From contig JAUCBJ010006967.1 in the NCBI GenBank assembly GCA_032718475.1, forward strand, positions 41,570-105,569: 64,000 nucleotides of DNA. Direction: 5' to 3'. Shown piece after piece: positions 30,066-41,000 of this stretch. A program made the translations under genes and the position numbers. Numbering within the stretch: the stretch's first letter is position 1; each line of letters begins with the position of its first letter. The notes under the pieces are model-generated. The model saw only the letters and a program-made list of their open reading frames with translations, was not told the DNA's origin and ran no database searches. The stretch comes from Nemertoderma westbladi (Eukaryota; Xenacoelomorpha; Nemertodermatida; Nemertodermatidae).

Positions 30066-30320
30066 TTATAAGTGAACGTAGGAATATAATTTGGTACCTA
30101 AATTAGATCCAAATACAATAGATGTAACAGATGCACCGGTAGCTACTAAGAACATTTGGGCCTCTATCCCTACCAACATCAATGGGTAACTCTGCGAGTT
30201 TGATTCGGGGAATACTGGAACTTTACAATGAAAGGTTTGCGGCCTCGTCACTGTAGAAAATCGTAACAGATGTTGTTTAACAATACCTCGCGAGATTAGT
30301 TGGCGCCAATTATCTATCAT
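30066..30320 (-). pseudogene. Possible retroviral-type protease remnant, copy A
   Basis: An 84-codon minus-strand frame about 170 bp upstream of the zinc-finger gene. The segment IEAQMFLVATGASVTSI resembles a retroelement aspartic-protease active site (usually DTGAS), with the catalytic Asp replaced by Ala. The stretch before it (FHCKVPVFPESNSQ) is compatible with the strand leading to it in Gypsy-type elements. The same substitution is in copy B (63,541-63,726), so it predates the duplication. Short, and assigned from one motif only. Confidence 0.35.
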
Positions 30321-30478
30321 GGAACCAATTATCTATGTATTGTAGTTACGATGGTCCCCAACGGCCATCGTTTTAACAACGTAATATCCATCTATTGGAA
30401 GTATTTTCGGTGAATTTATGACGAATAAATTACCTTGTCGTCGACCCGCGGATGAGAATTACGTTTTTGACAATTCCG

Positions 30479-30621
30479 TTGTTGGATTTTATTTATTACG
30501 GGAGATCCGCACCGAACCCATAAGCCAAACAAGGGTCTACAATTCTTTTGTGACAGGCGAAAATGTCCCCCCACCCCCGCATATTTTGACCGGGGGGGGG
30601 GGGGGGGTGCAAAATCCAACA
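30479..30621. repeat. Short inverted-repeat element with G16 tract
   Basis: TTGTTGGATTTT at 30,479 and its inverse AAAATCCAACA at 30,611 bound about 140 bp that includes a G16 run (30,592-30,607). It is possibly a small MITE. The block homologous to copy B ends here because the other copy is interrupted by an LTR. Confidence 0.45.
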
Positions 30622-30884
30622 TAATTGCATAACATTTTGACCCCCAAGGACCAAATCTGTTACCAGATATTGTCCTTTCGTACAGATTTTGTCCGCCTTG
30701 AATCTAATGGAAACTAATAACTAGATTGATGAATAATCAGTCTTCCTTCAAGAATTGTCTATGAGATTTAGAAGCTATATTAGAGAATCTATCATCGGCA
30801 TATAATGCTGACCGATTCAGTAGGTTAAACTATCAGTCTCGGGAGGATTTACAGCAGTTAATAAAAATGATAGGATTATATGTA

Positions 30885-31015
30885 TAAAAGGAAGGCGGGT
30901 TTTCTAACCAAAACAATAAACGATATTGTTACCTAAGGAGGGAAAGGAACATGTTGCAGTGGGGGACTTTTCTAACCAAAACAAAAAACGATATTGTTAC
31001 CAATTGAGGGAATGT
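30885..31015. repeat. Two inverted copies of the 54.7-55.9-kb repeat
   Basis: TTTTCTAACCAAAACAATAA plus CGATATTGTTACC (about 30,900-30,930) and again at about 30,970-31,005 are reverse complements of the ~70-bp unit arrayed at 54,735-55,925. This shows that unit is a dispersed repeat, amplified in place at the distal site. Confidence 0.85.
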
Positions 31016-31360
31016 TTACTAAATCTTAAGAACCTATGTTCCTAAATATTAATGGTCAACTGATTCCTTCATCTCCATCAATAACGTTCCTGGGATTTTC
31101 AATCAGACAAATGGATACGTTCGTGGGGCCTTCGCGCAGCACGAGGCCCAGTTATGAGATACAAATTAAAACTGAGCGACTGTATCACAAAATCAGTATT
31201 TGAGAAATTTACCCACACCAACAATCAATTAAAGAAAGGGGGACAGTACGTGTTCAGCCCTTTTAATCTGCACCCCCCCCCCCCCCACCCTTCCCACCCA
31301 CCAATACATAACCGCGACATCTACTACCAACGGAAGGGTAGCACGAACTTATTTCCAATC

Positions 31361-31655
31361 GCACGTTCAATATGCAAAGCCAGGTGGTTTATAGGAATAT
31401 AATAAACACAGTACTCGTTTTCATTATAAGCCTCGTTGCGTTCGTCCTGTTTTGTATTTAAATATATTTCTTAAACGCAGGCTAGGACGATCTTGATAAC
31501 TACCGATGCGTTCAATAGGCGCAGCCAGGTATGGTTTATGGGAATAAAGTCTACGCAGTACTCGTCTTCATTATATGCCTCGTTGCGCTCGTCGCTCGTC
31601 CTGTGTTGTCATAAAATATTTTTCCTAAACGCAGACTGACGACCTTTATACAGTT
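31361..31655. repeat. ~149-bp tandem duplication
   Basis: CGTTCAATATGCAAAGCCAG (31,364) and CGTTCAATAGGCGCAGCCAG (about 31,510) begin two diverged units sharing GTACTCGT, GCCTCGTTGCG, CTTAAACGCAG/CCTAAACGCAG and GACGA segments. No coding. A poly-C tract (31,273-31,286) lies just before it. Confidence 0.75.
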
Positions 31656-31899
31656 ATAACTATGCGAAGTTTCCAAACTGTGCGAGTAACTGCTGATACA
31701 TCTATGTGGAGATGTGTGATATGTGGAGATGTGTGATACAACACCAACGCATCGTATGCCGATGTAGTAATATGGGTATTGATTGAAATAATATTAAATC
31801 TATGTACACTCTTAAAGCTGCAGCGAAAAATTGTATCTAATTTCCTTGGATACATATAAAATAATAAAATTATTTTTAAGAACATTAATTTTAGTACTT

Positions 31900-32610
31900 T
31901 AAAAAAATTTAATTAAAAAATAACCAGACAAATACATTGTGGAATAAACTATTTCAGATATAAGCCTACACAACAGCCATGCCATGGATAGTATTTATGT
32001 TATTATATCTGTCATTTACCTGAGATAGCAATACAACATTTATAGTAGAGTCAATAGGAATTGGAATACAGGAAGGATGTTGGGATGTTGGATTTAAAGA
32101 ATGCTGTCTGGGCTGGAATAGCAATACTGGTTGCCTATTACTATTCCTCTCTGGTTAGTCTTAGCAACAACTTCCAGCCAGCTAGCTCCACACCAGCAGA
32201 GACTTGACCAATAATGGGAAGGATTAAATTTGTACTCAATAATTGTGCCGTTTAATTACGTTTAGATCAATTAAAGACACATTTATTAAAGCAAATCACT
32301 TGAACTAATTAAAAACTATAATAGAATGGGGTATGTGGATTACATCTGTATAATTTTTAAGTATAGTTATTTCAATCTTATACTGTAAAATAATTAATTT
32401 CCTTTAAAAGGCAGGTTGAAAATGGTGTTTTTACCGTAATCAACTTAATTAACTAATTAACTGCTATTATCTTAGCTTCTCGAAGGCCACACGGAAATTC
32501 TACTTGGAAAATTTCTAAACTTTTGCCAATCAACATGTGTACCAAGTTTGGATAGATTTCATCGAAGATTGGCCGAGTTATTAACGTTTAAAATTGAACA
32601 AGAACGACAG
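31900..32610. other. Intergenic, nothing recognised
   Basis: AT-rich sequence with no recognisable frame, RNA gene or transposon terminus; stops are dense in all frames. Confidence 0.4.
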
Positions 32611-32615
32611 AACGA

Positions 32616-32855
32616 CAGGTTGATTAATGGTACCACTACGCTAAGGCTCACTCACTTCGTGGCTCGCCCCACAGGTTGATTAATGGTACCCCTACGCTAA
32701 GGCTCACTCACTTCGTGGCTCGCCCCACAGGTTGATTAATGGTACCACTACGCTAAGGCTCACTCACTTCGTGGCTCGCCCCATAGAACGACAGAACGAC
32801 AGGTTGAATAATGGTACCCCTACGCTAAGGCTCACTCACTTCGAGGCTCGCCCCA
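32616..32855. repeat. 56-bp tandem repeat, four copies
   Basis: CAGGTTGATTAATGGTACC-starting units begin at 32,616, 32,672, 32,728 and 32,800. The first three are spaced exactly 56 bp; a 16-bp insert with GAACGACA repeats precedes the fourth. Units are almost identical, implying recent expansion. All contain GGCTCACTCACTTCGTGGCT or a one-base variant. Confidence 0.92.
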
Positions 32856-33238
32856 CATAAGAAATCCAACTCAATAATTATACAAAATAATATTAGCAGC
32901 AACATCTCAAGCATTTCAAAGAAGCGGCTGGACCACTTGATGGTATAACGTGGATATAGTAGCAGTGGCATGGAAAGCAACAGCACTACCATCAATCTTA
33001 CACAAAGTAAAGTTCATGATTGGTAACCTCGGCCAAACTGATTTAAATACCATTGATGCATATTATATTATGCATATTATTATATTATTGACCATTGACC
33101 ATATTATAGAAAAATAGTAAGAGGATTATTAAATGTAGGATCATATCCTACTAATATAATAGCTCAAAAGTACTGCGACGACTACTACTACTCCAAAGTT
33201 GCTAAGTTGGTAATATCTCCCTGTTATTTCTAATTCAC

Positions 33239-33520
33239 AATGCTAATCAAAGGTCAAGCACATTATTATGATTGTTGAGTTGGAAATCAATTGCTAATAC
33301 AGTAGTGTAACAAGAGTTGTTTCCATAATCGCCAGCTGTTAATAAACGGATTATTACCATTCATTGAAGGATAACAATGCCAATCAAAGGTCAACCACAA
33401 TTTCTCAAACCAACTGCTTATTAGTTTTGTTTCCAATCCCCAGTAAACGAATTGCATTGCATCAAGTATCATCAGTAAGAATATAGGTAGGTCACTGTAA
33501 ACAAAATTTGTACTGTATAT
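33239..33520. repeat. ~136-bp duplication with TCAAAGGTCA
   Basis: CAATGCTAATCAAAGGTCA (33,239) and CAATGCCAATCAAAGGTCA (33,375) begin two related units. TCAAAGGTCA resembles a nuclear-receptor half-site, but the duplication alone explains its recurrence. Confidence 0.6.
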
Positions 33521-33842
33521 TTGTCGCAACAGAACAAGTACGAAATTCTGTATAAATTATGATTTTTTGAGAAGCCGTTCTGAAATACAATTTATTTTTA
33601 CTTTATAATAAAACGGAAGCTGAAACCTTTAGCATTGGATTTATCTCCCGAACACGCAAATCTCCTTCACGGATAACAGGATTATGAACCGTGATCAAGG
33701 TAAGATATTGAATGTATATTAAATTTTTTGAATCGTTACACAGTAGGTCTTTTATTATTTTTATGTATCGTTATCCAGAGTACGGTATTACCATAGATAG
33801 ACAAAATAATTTTTTGTTCTTTTTCATGCTTGCTCCATCAGA

Positions 33843-33847
33843 GGCAT
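33843..33847. repeat. Target-site duplication GGCAT (left)
   Basis: The five bases directly before the left LTR are repeated directly after the right LTR (45,901-45,905). A 5-bp duplication is typical of BEL/Pao integration and fixes the element's ends. Confidence 0.9.
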
Positions 33848-35063
33848 TGTTCGCGCTTTCAGACCTTTGGCAGTTTAACCCGCCAAATTAAGATGTCTTC
33901 TAGATATTAAATCGCTTTTTAGCCTATGACAAGTATTTGATTCACTACACTAGTCGAAACCAATCCGTGCGCGACCATTCACCCGCTGGATATTCCCGGG
34001 AGATTGGGTTCGACGGTTTAATTTTGTTGCTATGTAAGCCTAATGTATTATTCGACTGACAGTATTATATAATCTCTGACAATATTATTTACCTTCGGGA
34101 ATATTAACAGTTCCTTTAGGACGTGGCGTTTTATCTACATAAACAGAGTTATGACTTAAACTACTCACAACGATATGGCTTAATTATAATTCACATATAT
34201 GGCGCATTCTTTAGGAATGCTTCTTTAACAGACTCACTCATACACAATGCTGCACAATACTGCACACTAATCTGCCGATCTTCACTGATTTTAGTCACAT
34301 ATAAAAGGAACACAGACTGACTCATGTAGGGTCTATCAAATAACATTAGATTCACTTCAAACCACTTTAACATAAGTCACAATCGTTTATCTGTAACCTT
34401 TCTCTCTTACCTTCGGTATATCAAGAATATTGGGTTTCGGGGTTATTTCTCGTTATTCCAAATATAATAATTCATCAACCATATTATGAAGAACTGACAG
34501 TAAATAGCAGTATAACAATATAAAAGTATGCACAGTATTACACAGTATGCAGTGTATGCAGTACTGCAGTATGCAGTGATTACGAAATTGCAGAGTGTTT
34601 GTTTCGTCAGTTAAAGGATATATGTCCTTGTAATTAAACCTACTAGTGTTGAGCTAAAAAGCATAAAACATAAAACACTAAAAGCCGTTCTTTCGTGGCT
34701 TTGAAAAACTCGTGACTACTGCTCTATACGAGTATACCAACCACTCTTATTCCACGAAGCTCCCGTTCAACACAGAGAAAGAGCAGTGAGATAGGAAATT
34801 TTCAGTTCAGTACTCTGTGATTGGTCAAAATCAAGGCTAACTCAAAATTCTATTGGGAGATACAAAAACAAGGCTATGACGCAACCTCCCTAGGCTTGTT
34901 GGCCGATTAAACAGAGCCCAGATGCCTGCGCACAGCAAATCAGCCAATAAGCTGGTAACTTGCACTATTTTTAGCTGTAGATCACTTTGAGAGTATTCTT
35001 AGCGACTGGGGGGGAACTGGCCAACAAGGCAAACGAATCAGTTATCCCACAAAAGCTTTTACA
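33848..35063 (-). repeat. BEL LTR, left copy (3' LTR)
   Basis: Starts TGTTCGCG and ends TTTTACA on the plus strand (TG..CA). It holds CCAAT-type boxes (ATTGG about 34,817 and 34,849; CCAAT 34,945) and a TATGCAGT-rich patch (34,540-34,580) consistent with U3 promoter sequence. It is collinear with 44,685-45,900 at a constant offset of 10,837 bp with no indels noticed. Confidence 0.93.
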
Positions 35064-38000
35064 CCGCTCCCAGAAAATGGGATTTAAGTCTATAAAATAT
35101 ACAAAATCACAGTTTCTAAAATATAAAAATACTCTAAACAGTTAGTCTTTCTTGCGCGGACGGCGTTTACGCAGTTTCTTAAGGCTAGCAAGAGTCCTTT
35201 TCTCTTTGGGGGAAGCCACTTTACTAGGAGGGTCATAACTCCTGGGTGAAGGGTGCAATATGATTGCATTAAAAGGTTTGGGTTTACGGTCGGTGTCTCG
35301 TCCATTTCGATATGCTTCTCCTCGAGCTGATTTTCCTCCGCTTGTCATGGGATACGTTCGTCCAAAACTCTCGCAGAGAATAGGGTTTTCTAAGCTTGAT
35401 ATCTTCTTTGAGATTCGAGGTTTCCCAATCGAACTGAGATAAGGCCAATTTGTTTATCGATTGGACTTACTGTTGTAACTTACGTTTATCTGAACAAACG
35501 CAGGTTTCTTTTTGATCTTTATAGAATAGCGTTTAACTCGTTTCGTACAACGCCCTCCTTCACTTTGATGAAGGGTTGTATCGCGTTAAACGGGACGACC
35601 ATACGGTTGGATAATGATATTAGGTGTCTGCGTCATAATCCAGCTAGGTAAGATGGGCGGCTAGCGAGAAATCACTGTCGGAGTGTTACTGATTAATTGT
35701 TAGGGTAGCACTAGATCTTGAACAGTGAATACCGTCCGCGAGGATCCGCGACACCACCAGGATCGCAGGTCTGAGGTCCAACTAAGGAATGAAGAGGTTT
35801 GACCGAGTATTCCGGGACTCTGATCGTAGGTTTACTCCAGGATCGTTCGAGCCGAGTGAGCATAGGTGATACGTCAACAAGTTTCGGTTTACGTGGATGT
35901 TTATGTCTTTCCGTTGATTAGTTGGGTCTAGGGCATTTATCGTAATAATACCAAAGACGCACGTCTGGTAGGGGAAACGCGGGTGATATTTATTTGTTGT
36001 TACAATGCTTCTATCAAGAATTCCAAATATACGTTGGAGTTACCGCGTTTATTTGTTTCTTTAGTGTCTTTTCTTTCGAGTCGATTTCGAATAGAATTTT
36101 CGCATTCGAATTTCAGTTTATGGTTCCGACTCCGCTGGGCAGGATATATAGTCGACATAGTCCGTATTGTGTAAATCGATAGGATGACCAGTGGTTAAGA
36201 AGACCATATACGTACCATTACGCTGCGTATATCGAGCAGCGAATTTTCTATAGTCCAACTCGCGCGCGAGCTGCTCTTGGGACATTGGCGGTTCGATATA
36301 ACGACCATCGTCCTCCGCAGCAGTTGGACTAACGTCGCCGCGTATTAAGCTATCAACAAACGCTTGCAAAAGTAGAGTATATCGCTCCCCGATACCAAGA
36401 ACATCTTCCATCAACTCCGTCATGTCTGCTATATATGAGTTTATCCACATTATAAGGAGTTTATATTCAGGCTAGCGAGCGTCGCTGCCTACTCCAATTA
36501 ACCCCCGGACAGTACGAGATCCTCAGCGCCGATGTGTCGTCGCCGCTGTACTTTCGCCAACGACGTAGCCGCACAACGACAACGACAACCGACACAAGTC
36601 ACTCGACTGTCCGTCCCAAAGTCTTAGATGTACTTCAGGTTTTCCTTGGAGAGTTAGGTTACTTTACGATTGCGACTGGCTACTGTAAACACACCTTAGT
36701 AGTAACATTCGCCTATAAACTCACAAGTACCACACACACAACTTGTCACAAATTACACACACTCGGGTCACTTGTCCGTTAGTCAATGCCTTCCAGAATG
36801 TCACTGTATTATTATGTATCCTTGGATACTATCAGTGCACTATTTATTCCCTATGCTATTCAATGGGACAAGCTTTCTATTGTTCGTTTAACTCAATTCT
36901 AATTCTAGCGTGGTTGTTGCTATGGTGACATTATGCAAAGCTAGCGGTAGAATTAGGGTGATTCCAATGCATACAGATCTGGGATGTTATTTAATAGTAA
37001 TTCTTTAATAGTCAATGTCCTGTTTATACATGACTTTACGAATTTTATAGGCTATTAACTATGTTGGGGAGACTTTCGTACACGCATACGCATAATAATA
37101 TAAATCTCCGCTCCCTTGATCTATTAATTAATGGAATTTTGGGAATGTTATAAATTGCGTAAAATGGCAATTTATTAAATTCATTAAAAGACATGAATTT
37201 AAATTTATTCCCTGAAATTTTATTATTTGATAATTAAATGGACATATTTTGATTCTAGAACATGTCTAGGGACACAAGATCCTTAATTCTATGACAATTG
37301 TCTTTTTTAAGAATATCGGTAAATGCTACGATATCTTAATTGACTAGAATTGTTGAAGGATCTGAATTTTACAGATTTTGATTTATTAGATTTGCAAATA
37401 TTAAATAATTAATATTTGAGATGGGCACCGATTTATTCCAGAACTTGTCTGGGGACGTTAACCACTGATTCTAGAATTTGTCTTTCAAGTATATCGGTGG
37501 GTGCCGCGATATCTTAATCGACTAGAATTACAGATGGTCAAAGGGTTTAACAGATTTATTTTGCGTTATACGCTACTGTTAAAGGGACATCACGCTACTA
37601 TATGTATTATTTAATATACGGTATGAGAGCAATATCGCACGAAGCAATGTCAGTGTGAAGAGGCAAGTCGTTTCCAAGGTCTACCCAGAGCTTGGTTTAG
37701 CCGAGACACGAGGATCTGAACTTTGCATTCCTAATACTCTGCCTACCAATAATACTTGAATATAGTAGTGGCTTTATTGTACTTTAATAAGTACGGACAT
37801 TTCATCTTACTGTAGTTACGTATTTGTAATGTAATACGGACAGTAAGGAAGAAGGAAAAGAATTATTTCTTGCCGTCGCATTAAATATAATATATACGTA
37901 ATTAAGTAATAAACGCGAATATATATTGCACTAATCTACTAAATAATCGCTAAAATAACATTCTACTGAATAAACTTAAAGAAAACGATTATAATAGAAT

Positions 38001-38079
38001 TACATAGTAATACATACATAAATATAAAAATAATAAAATAATATAAAATAATAGAGTCACACACCCACTCCATATGTTG
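35064..38079 (-). other. BEL 3' internal region without pol
   Basis: About 3 kb between the gag-protease frame and the 3' LTR, where integrase should lie; no integrase motif was found. It contains two diverged copies of a ~185-bp unit (about 37,258 and 37,435; shared GTCT-GGGACG, ATATCGGT and CGATATCTTAATCGACTAG-type segments) and a GC-richer part at 35,250-36,780. A 68-codon basic frame (35,142-35,348, ending LRKRRPRKKD) could be a leftover pol C-terminus. Confidence 0.5.
36118..36450 (-). CDS. Small unknown frame in the BEL 3' region
   Basis: A 110-codon frame on the same strand as gag. It is acidic, with no transmembrane segment and no recognised domain. It could be an accessory 3' frame or a decayed exon carried by the element; the LTR identity means the element mobilised with it. 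Coding status is uncertain. Confidence 0.25.
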   Translation of the reverse strand: MWINSYIADMTELMEDVLGIGERYTLLLQAFVDSLIRGDVSPTAAEDDGRYIEPPMSQEQLARELDYRKFAARYTQRNGTYMVFLTTGHPIDLHNTDYVDYISCPAESEP

Positions 38080-41000
38080 TTACGTTATGGAGTCCCTAGA
38101 TGTTTGAAGGATTAGGGAGGTGGTCGTGGGAAGAGAATCTTGCCTTCCACAGTTTCCGGAGAGTCCTCCATTCCCTTCCGATAAACACAAACGACCGACT
38201 GGGTGATTGAGTCGCTGCATCCTGAATACAATTCCAGGTTTCCTCTTCGTCCTGGAATAGTGACGATAGAAACATCGCTCAAAGTATATGACGGCGTCAC
38301 AAAGCCGATTCCAGGAGCTATAGTGGTCCGTCGCTCTCTGCAGGAGAGGTGAGAGTCCCTGCGAGACATCTGATGTTCCAGAGCTCCAATCGCTCTCTCT
38401 GATCTTCATGAAGGATCCACTCGCGGTGGGGAGGTTCAGATCCACGGCGTCGTCCCTGGCAACATGTAATACCGACAGATCTATCCCGGGTTCAAATAAC
38501 TCCGATCCACCCGTCCGGGTTTCAGGTTCGACTTTCTCCGCTCCCTTGGCTGGTCTAATCTCAGTCGGAGTAAGATGGGGAGGCCATTCATTCTCCTTAC
38601 TCAGGAAGTCGGGTTCACCTAACCGGTCTATAGTATCTGTCAGTTCTTGAGGAGTTGCTCCTCTGGAAGCGATGTCTGTTGGATTAAACTTCTTGGGGCA
38701 ATATCTCCATTGATCTACATTGGAGCTAAGATTGTCATTATCTGAGGAGTGTGGTGTTCCCTCAGTTGGGTCGTCTCCCTCACTAGTATCATCTTCCCAT
38801 TCACTCACCTGGCAGACGCGATCTTGAAGCAGTCTTTCCCTGAGCGTTCTACGGGAAGGTCCAGTAAGGTACCAACCTACTCTAGTTCTTACCGCATAGG
38901 TCTGTAGGGGCTGCGGTTGAGCAGGCCGTTTCTCTAATGTCTCCAGCGCCTCATGCGCGTTTTGGCCGATGAGTATTTGCACTCCAGGATAATCAGTCTG
39001 GAATCGAGGTATGTTAAGATGTTGGATGCTCTCATCCTCGTCCCAATTATAAAGGTCTGCTTGAGTAGTAGCGAAGTTCTTTATAGCCACCATTTTCACT
39101 GACCTTATGCTATGTTCTCCTAGTTCGTCTTGTGGGGTGGACAACGCGCCTACATAATAATCAGCTGTTATTGTAGATTTCCAAACTTGCATAATGCCTG
39201 ACATGTTGAGCTTAGTTTGGAACTTGGGTTGTCCAGCAAATATATCTTCGGCTAGCTCTTTATCGATGAATGTTCCTGTGCTGCCGGAGTCCAGGAGGGC
39301 GTTCACTACATAACTCCGTTTAGGTCCGTGCACCCTTACCTGCACCACAGGAAACTCTCGGATTCCTATATTGGAAGTTGGCGCTTTCCAAGATGGTTGT
39401 TGATCGGAAGTAGTTAAGGTAAGGTCGCTGTCTGTGTTTTTCTCATGTACGAGTGCTCGATACACTGCGGTGGTGTTTATTAGGTAACAGGATTCGTTTT
39501 GGTCGGAGAACTCGTCCGTATAGAATCCTTCCATCTCAGATTGATCAGTGTCGTTCACATCACTGAATTGGACATGTAGTTCGGACTCACTTACCTGACT
39601 CGGGCTGTTTCGTTCGAATTCCGTGTGCAACAAGATATGATGTTTTGCGCCGCACTTTGCACACCTTGCGTCGGAGTTACAGGTTCGCCGTTGGTGTCCT
39701 CGTCTGAGGCAATTATAACACAACCGCTTATCCCACATGACTTCACGTCTATCCTCGAGTGATTTCCTCAGGAATTTATCACACGCATTTAAACGGTGGG
39801 GCCCGTCGCACAGCACACATTTCGGCTTGATGTTACTTACTTTAACCTGTGCTATGTGGTGCACACTTGTTCTTTCCTCGGGCTTTCTCACCTGAATTCC
39901 TTTAGGAGACGTAGGAGGGGTTTTTTGTATCGGTTCCCTTCTGTCATTGGGTCGAGACTTGGATTTACTTACCTGTTCTTTAGGCATTTTATTGACATAA
40001 TAAGGTCTGTCAGTGTCTTTCCCGCTGTCCTCTCCTTGAGAGGTTTGGCTTTCACCGTCGTCGGTATAACATACTGGTGTTACCCTTCTCCTAGAAACGG
40101 GTTTCTCACTTACCTTGTTTTCCAATGTCTTCTCTCTGGACTGCCTTAGGAGCTGTAATTTCACTTCTCTATCTAAGAATGACATGAGATCAGTCATGGT
40201 AGGGTCTCGTCGTTGTTGTTCCATCATATATAACACCTTCTTATCCCAGCGTGTGCCTACTCCACCTTTAGGTAAAGTAGAAGCCACTGCTCTAATAACC
40301 ATAGTGTTCTGATACTCATGAGACTTACCTAGCCAGTCTAATTGTCTGCAGATCTCCTGGATCTCATCGGAAAACTCGATAATTCCGCTACTAATAAACT
40401 TTCGGGGCGCTACTAACTTGGCATACAAGTACCCAGCGATATTATTCCTATTACCATACCTGATGTTTAGTGTATCCCAAACTTGTCTTAATCCGTCTGG
40501 ATGTCCAATAAACTTTAACGCCATTAACTTGGGAGATCCTTCCAAGCACTCGATGAGGTATCTAAGTTTTTCTCCATTAGATAGTACAGAGTTCTGTATG
40601 TTATCTTTGTAATATTCATTAAAAGGTAACCATTTCATCTCATCTCCATTGAACTTGACGATCTCTCCAACCTTTACCGCTTGCCGGGCTTCGGTTCTAG
40701 CCATTTGACGCGTAAAACTTTCTTGGGCCATCGTGCTATTTAATATCGAGTTATCGGTATATAAATTTCTCGGATTATGATCAGTTCTATAGGGAATATC
40801 ATTATCAACAGGTCTATAATTACCCTTAATAGGGTTCACTATAGGAGTTTCTACTTCGCTAGCAGTATAGATGCGTGTAGGCTCCACACCTTCCGCATGA
40901 GATACTTCAGACCTAACGGGTTGACACATTGTTACAGAGGTTGGTGGTATACCCTTTTTTAAGTTTACTAATTTATCGCGTTCTAACGCGATACTTTGCT

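Larger units (their letters stand above)
26766..30480 (-). repeat. Duplicated zinc-finger block, copy A
   Basis: From TCTACAAAAGTTATTGCC (26,766) to at least 30,480 this matches 60,669-63,955 in order and orientation: the same 3' flank, a zinc-finger gene, the same 5' flank and the same protease-like remnant. Copies differ in zinc-finger number (23 versus 10), N-terminal repeat number (4 versus 8) and a 153-bp insertion in copy B. Segmental duplication or transposition of the whole block explains this; no terminal repeats were identified. Confidence 0.88.

Noticed and set aside
33848-35063. Short frames of 60-65 codons in each LTR
   Set aside because: They occur identically in both LTRs, show no domain, and the LTR is regulatory sequence.
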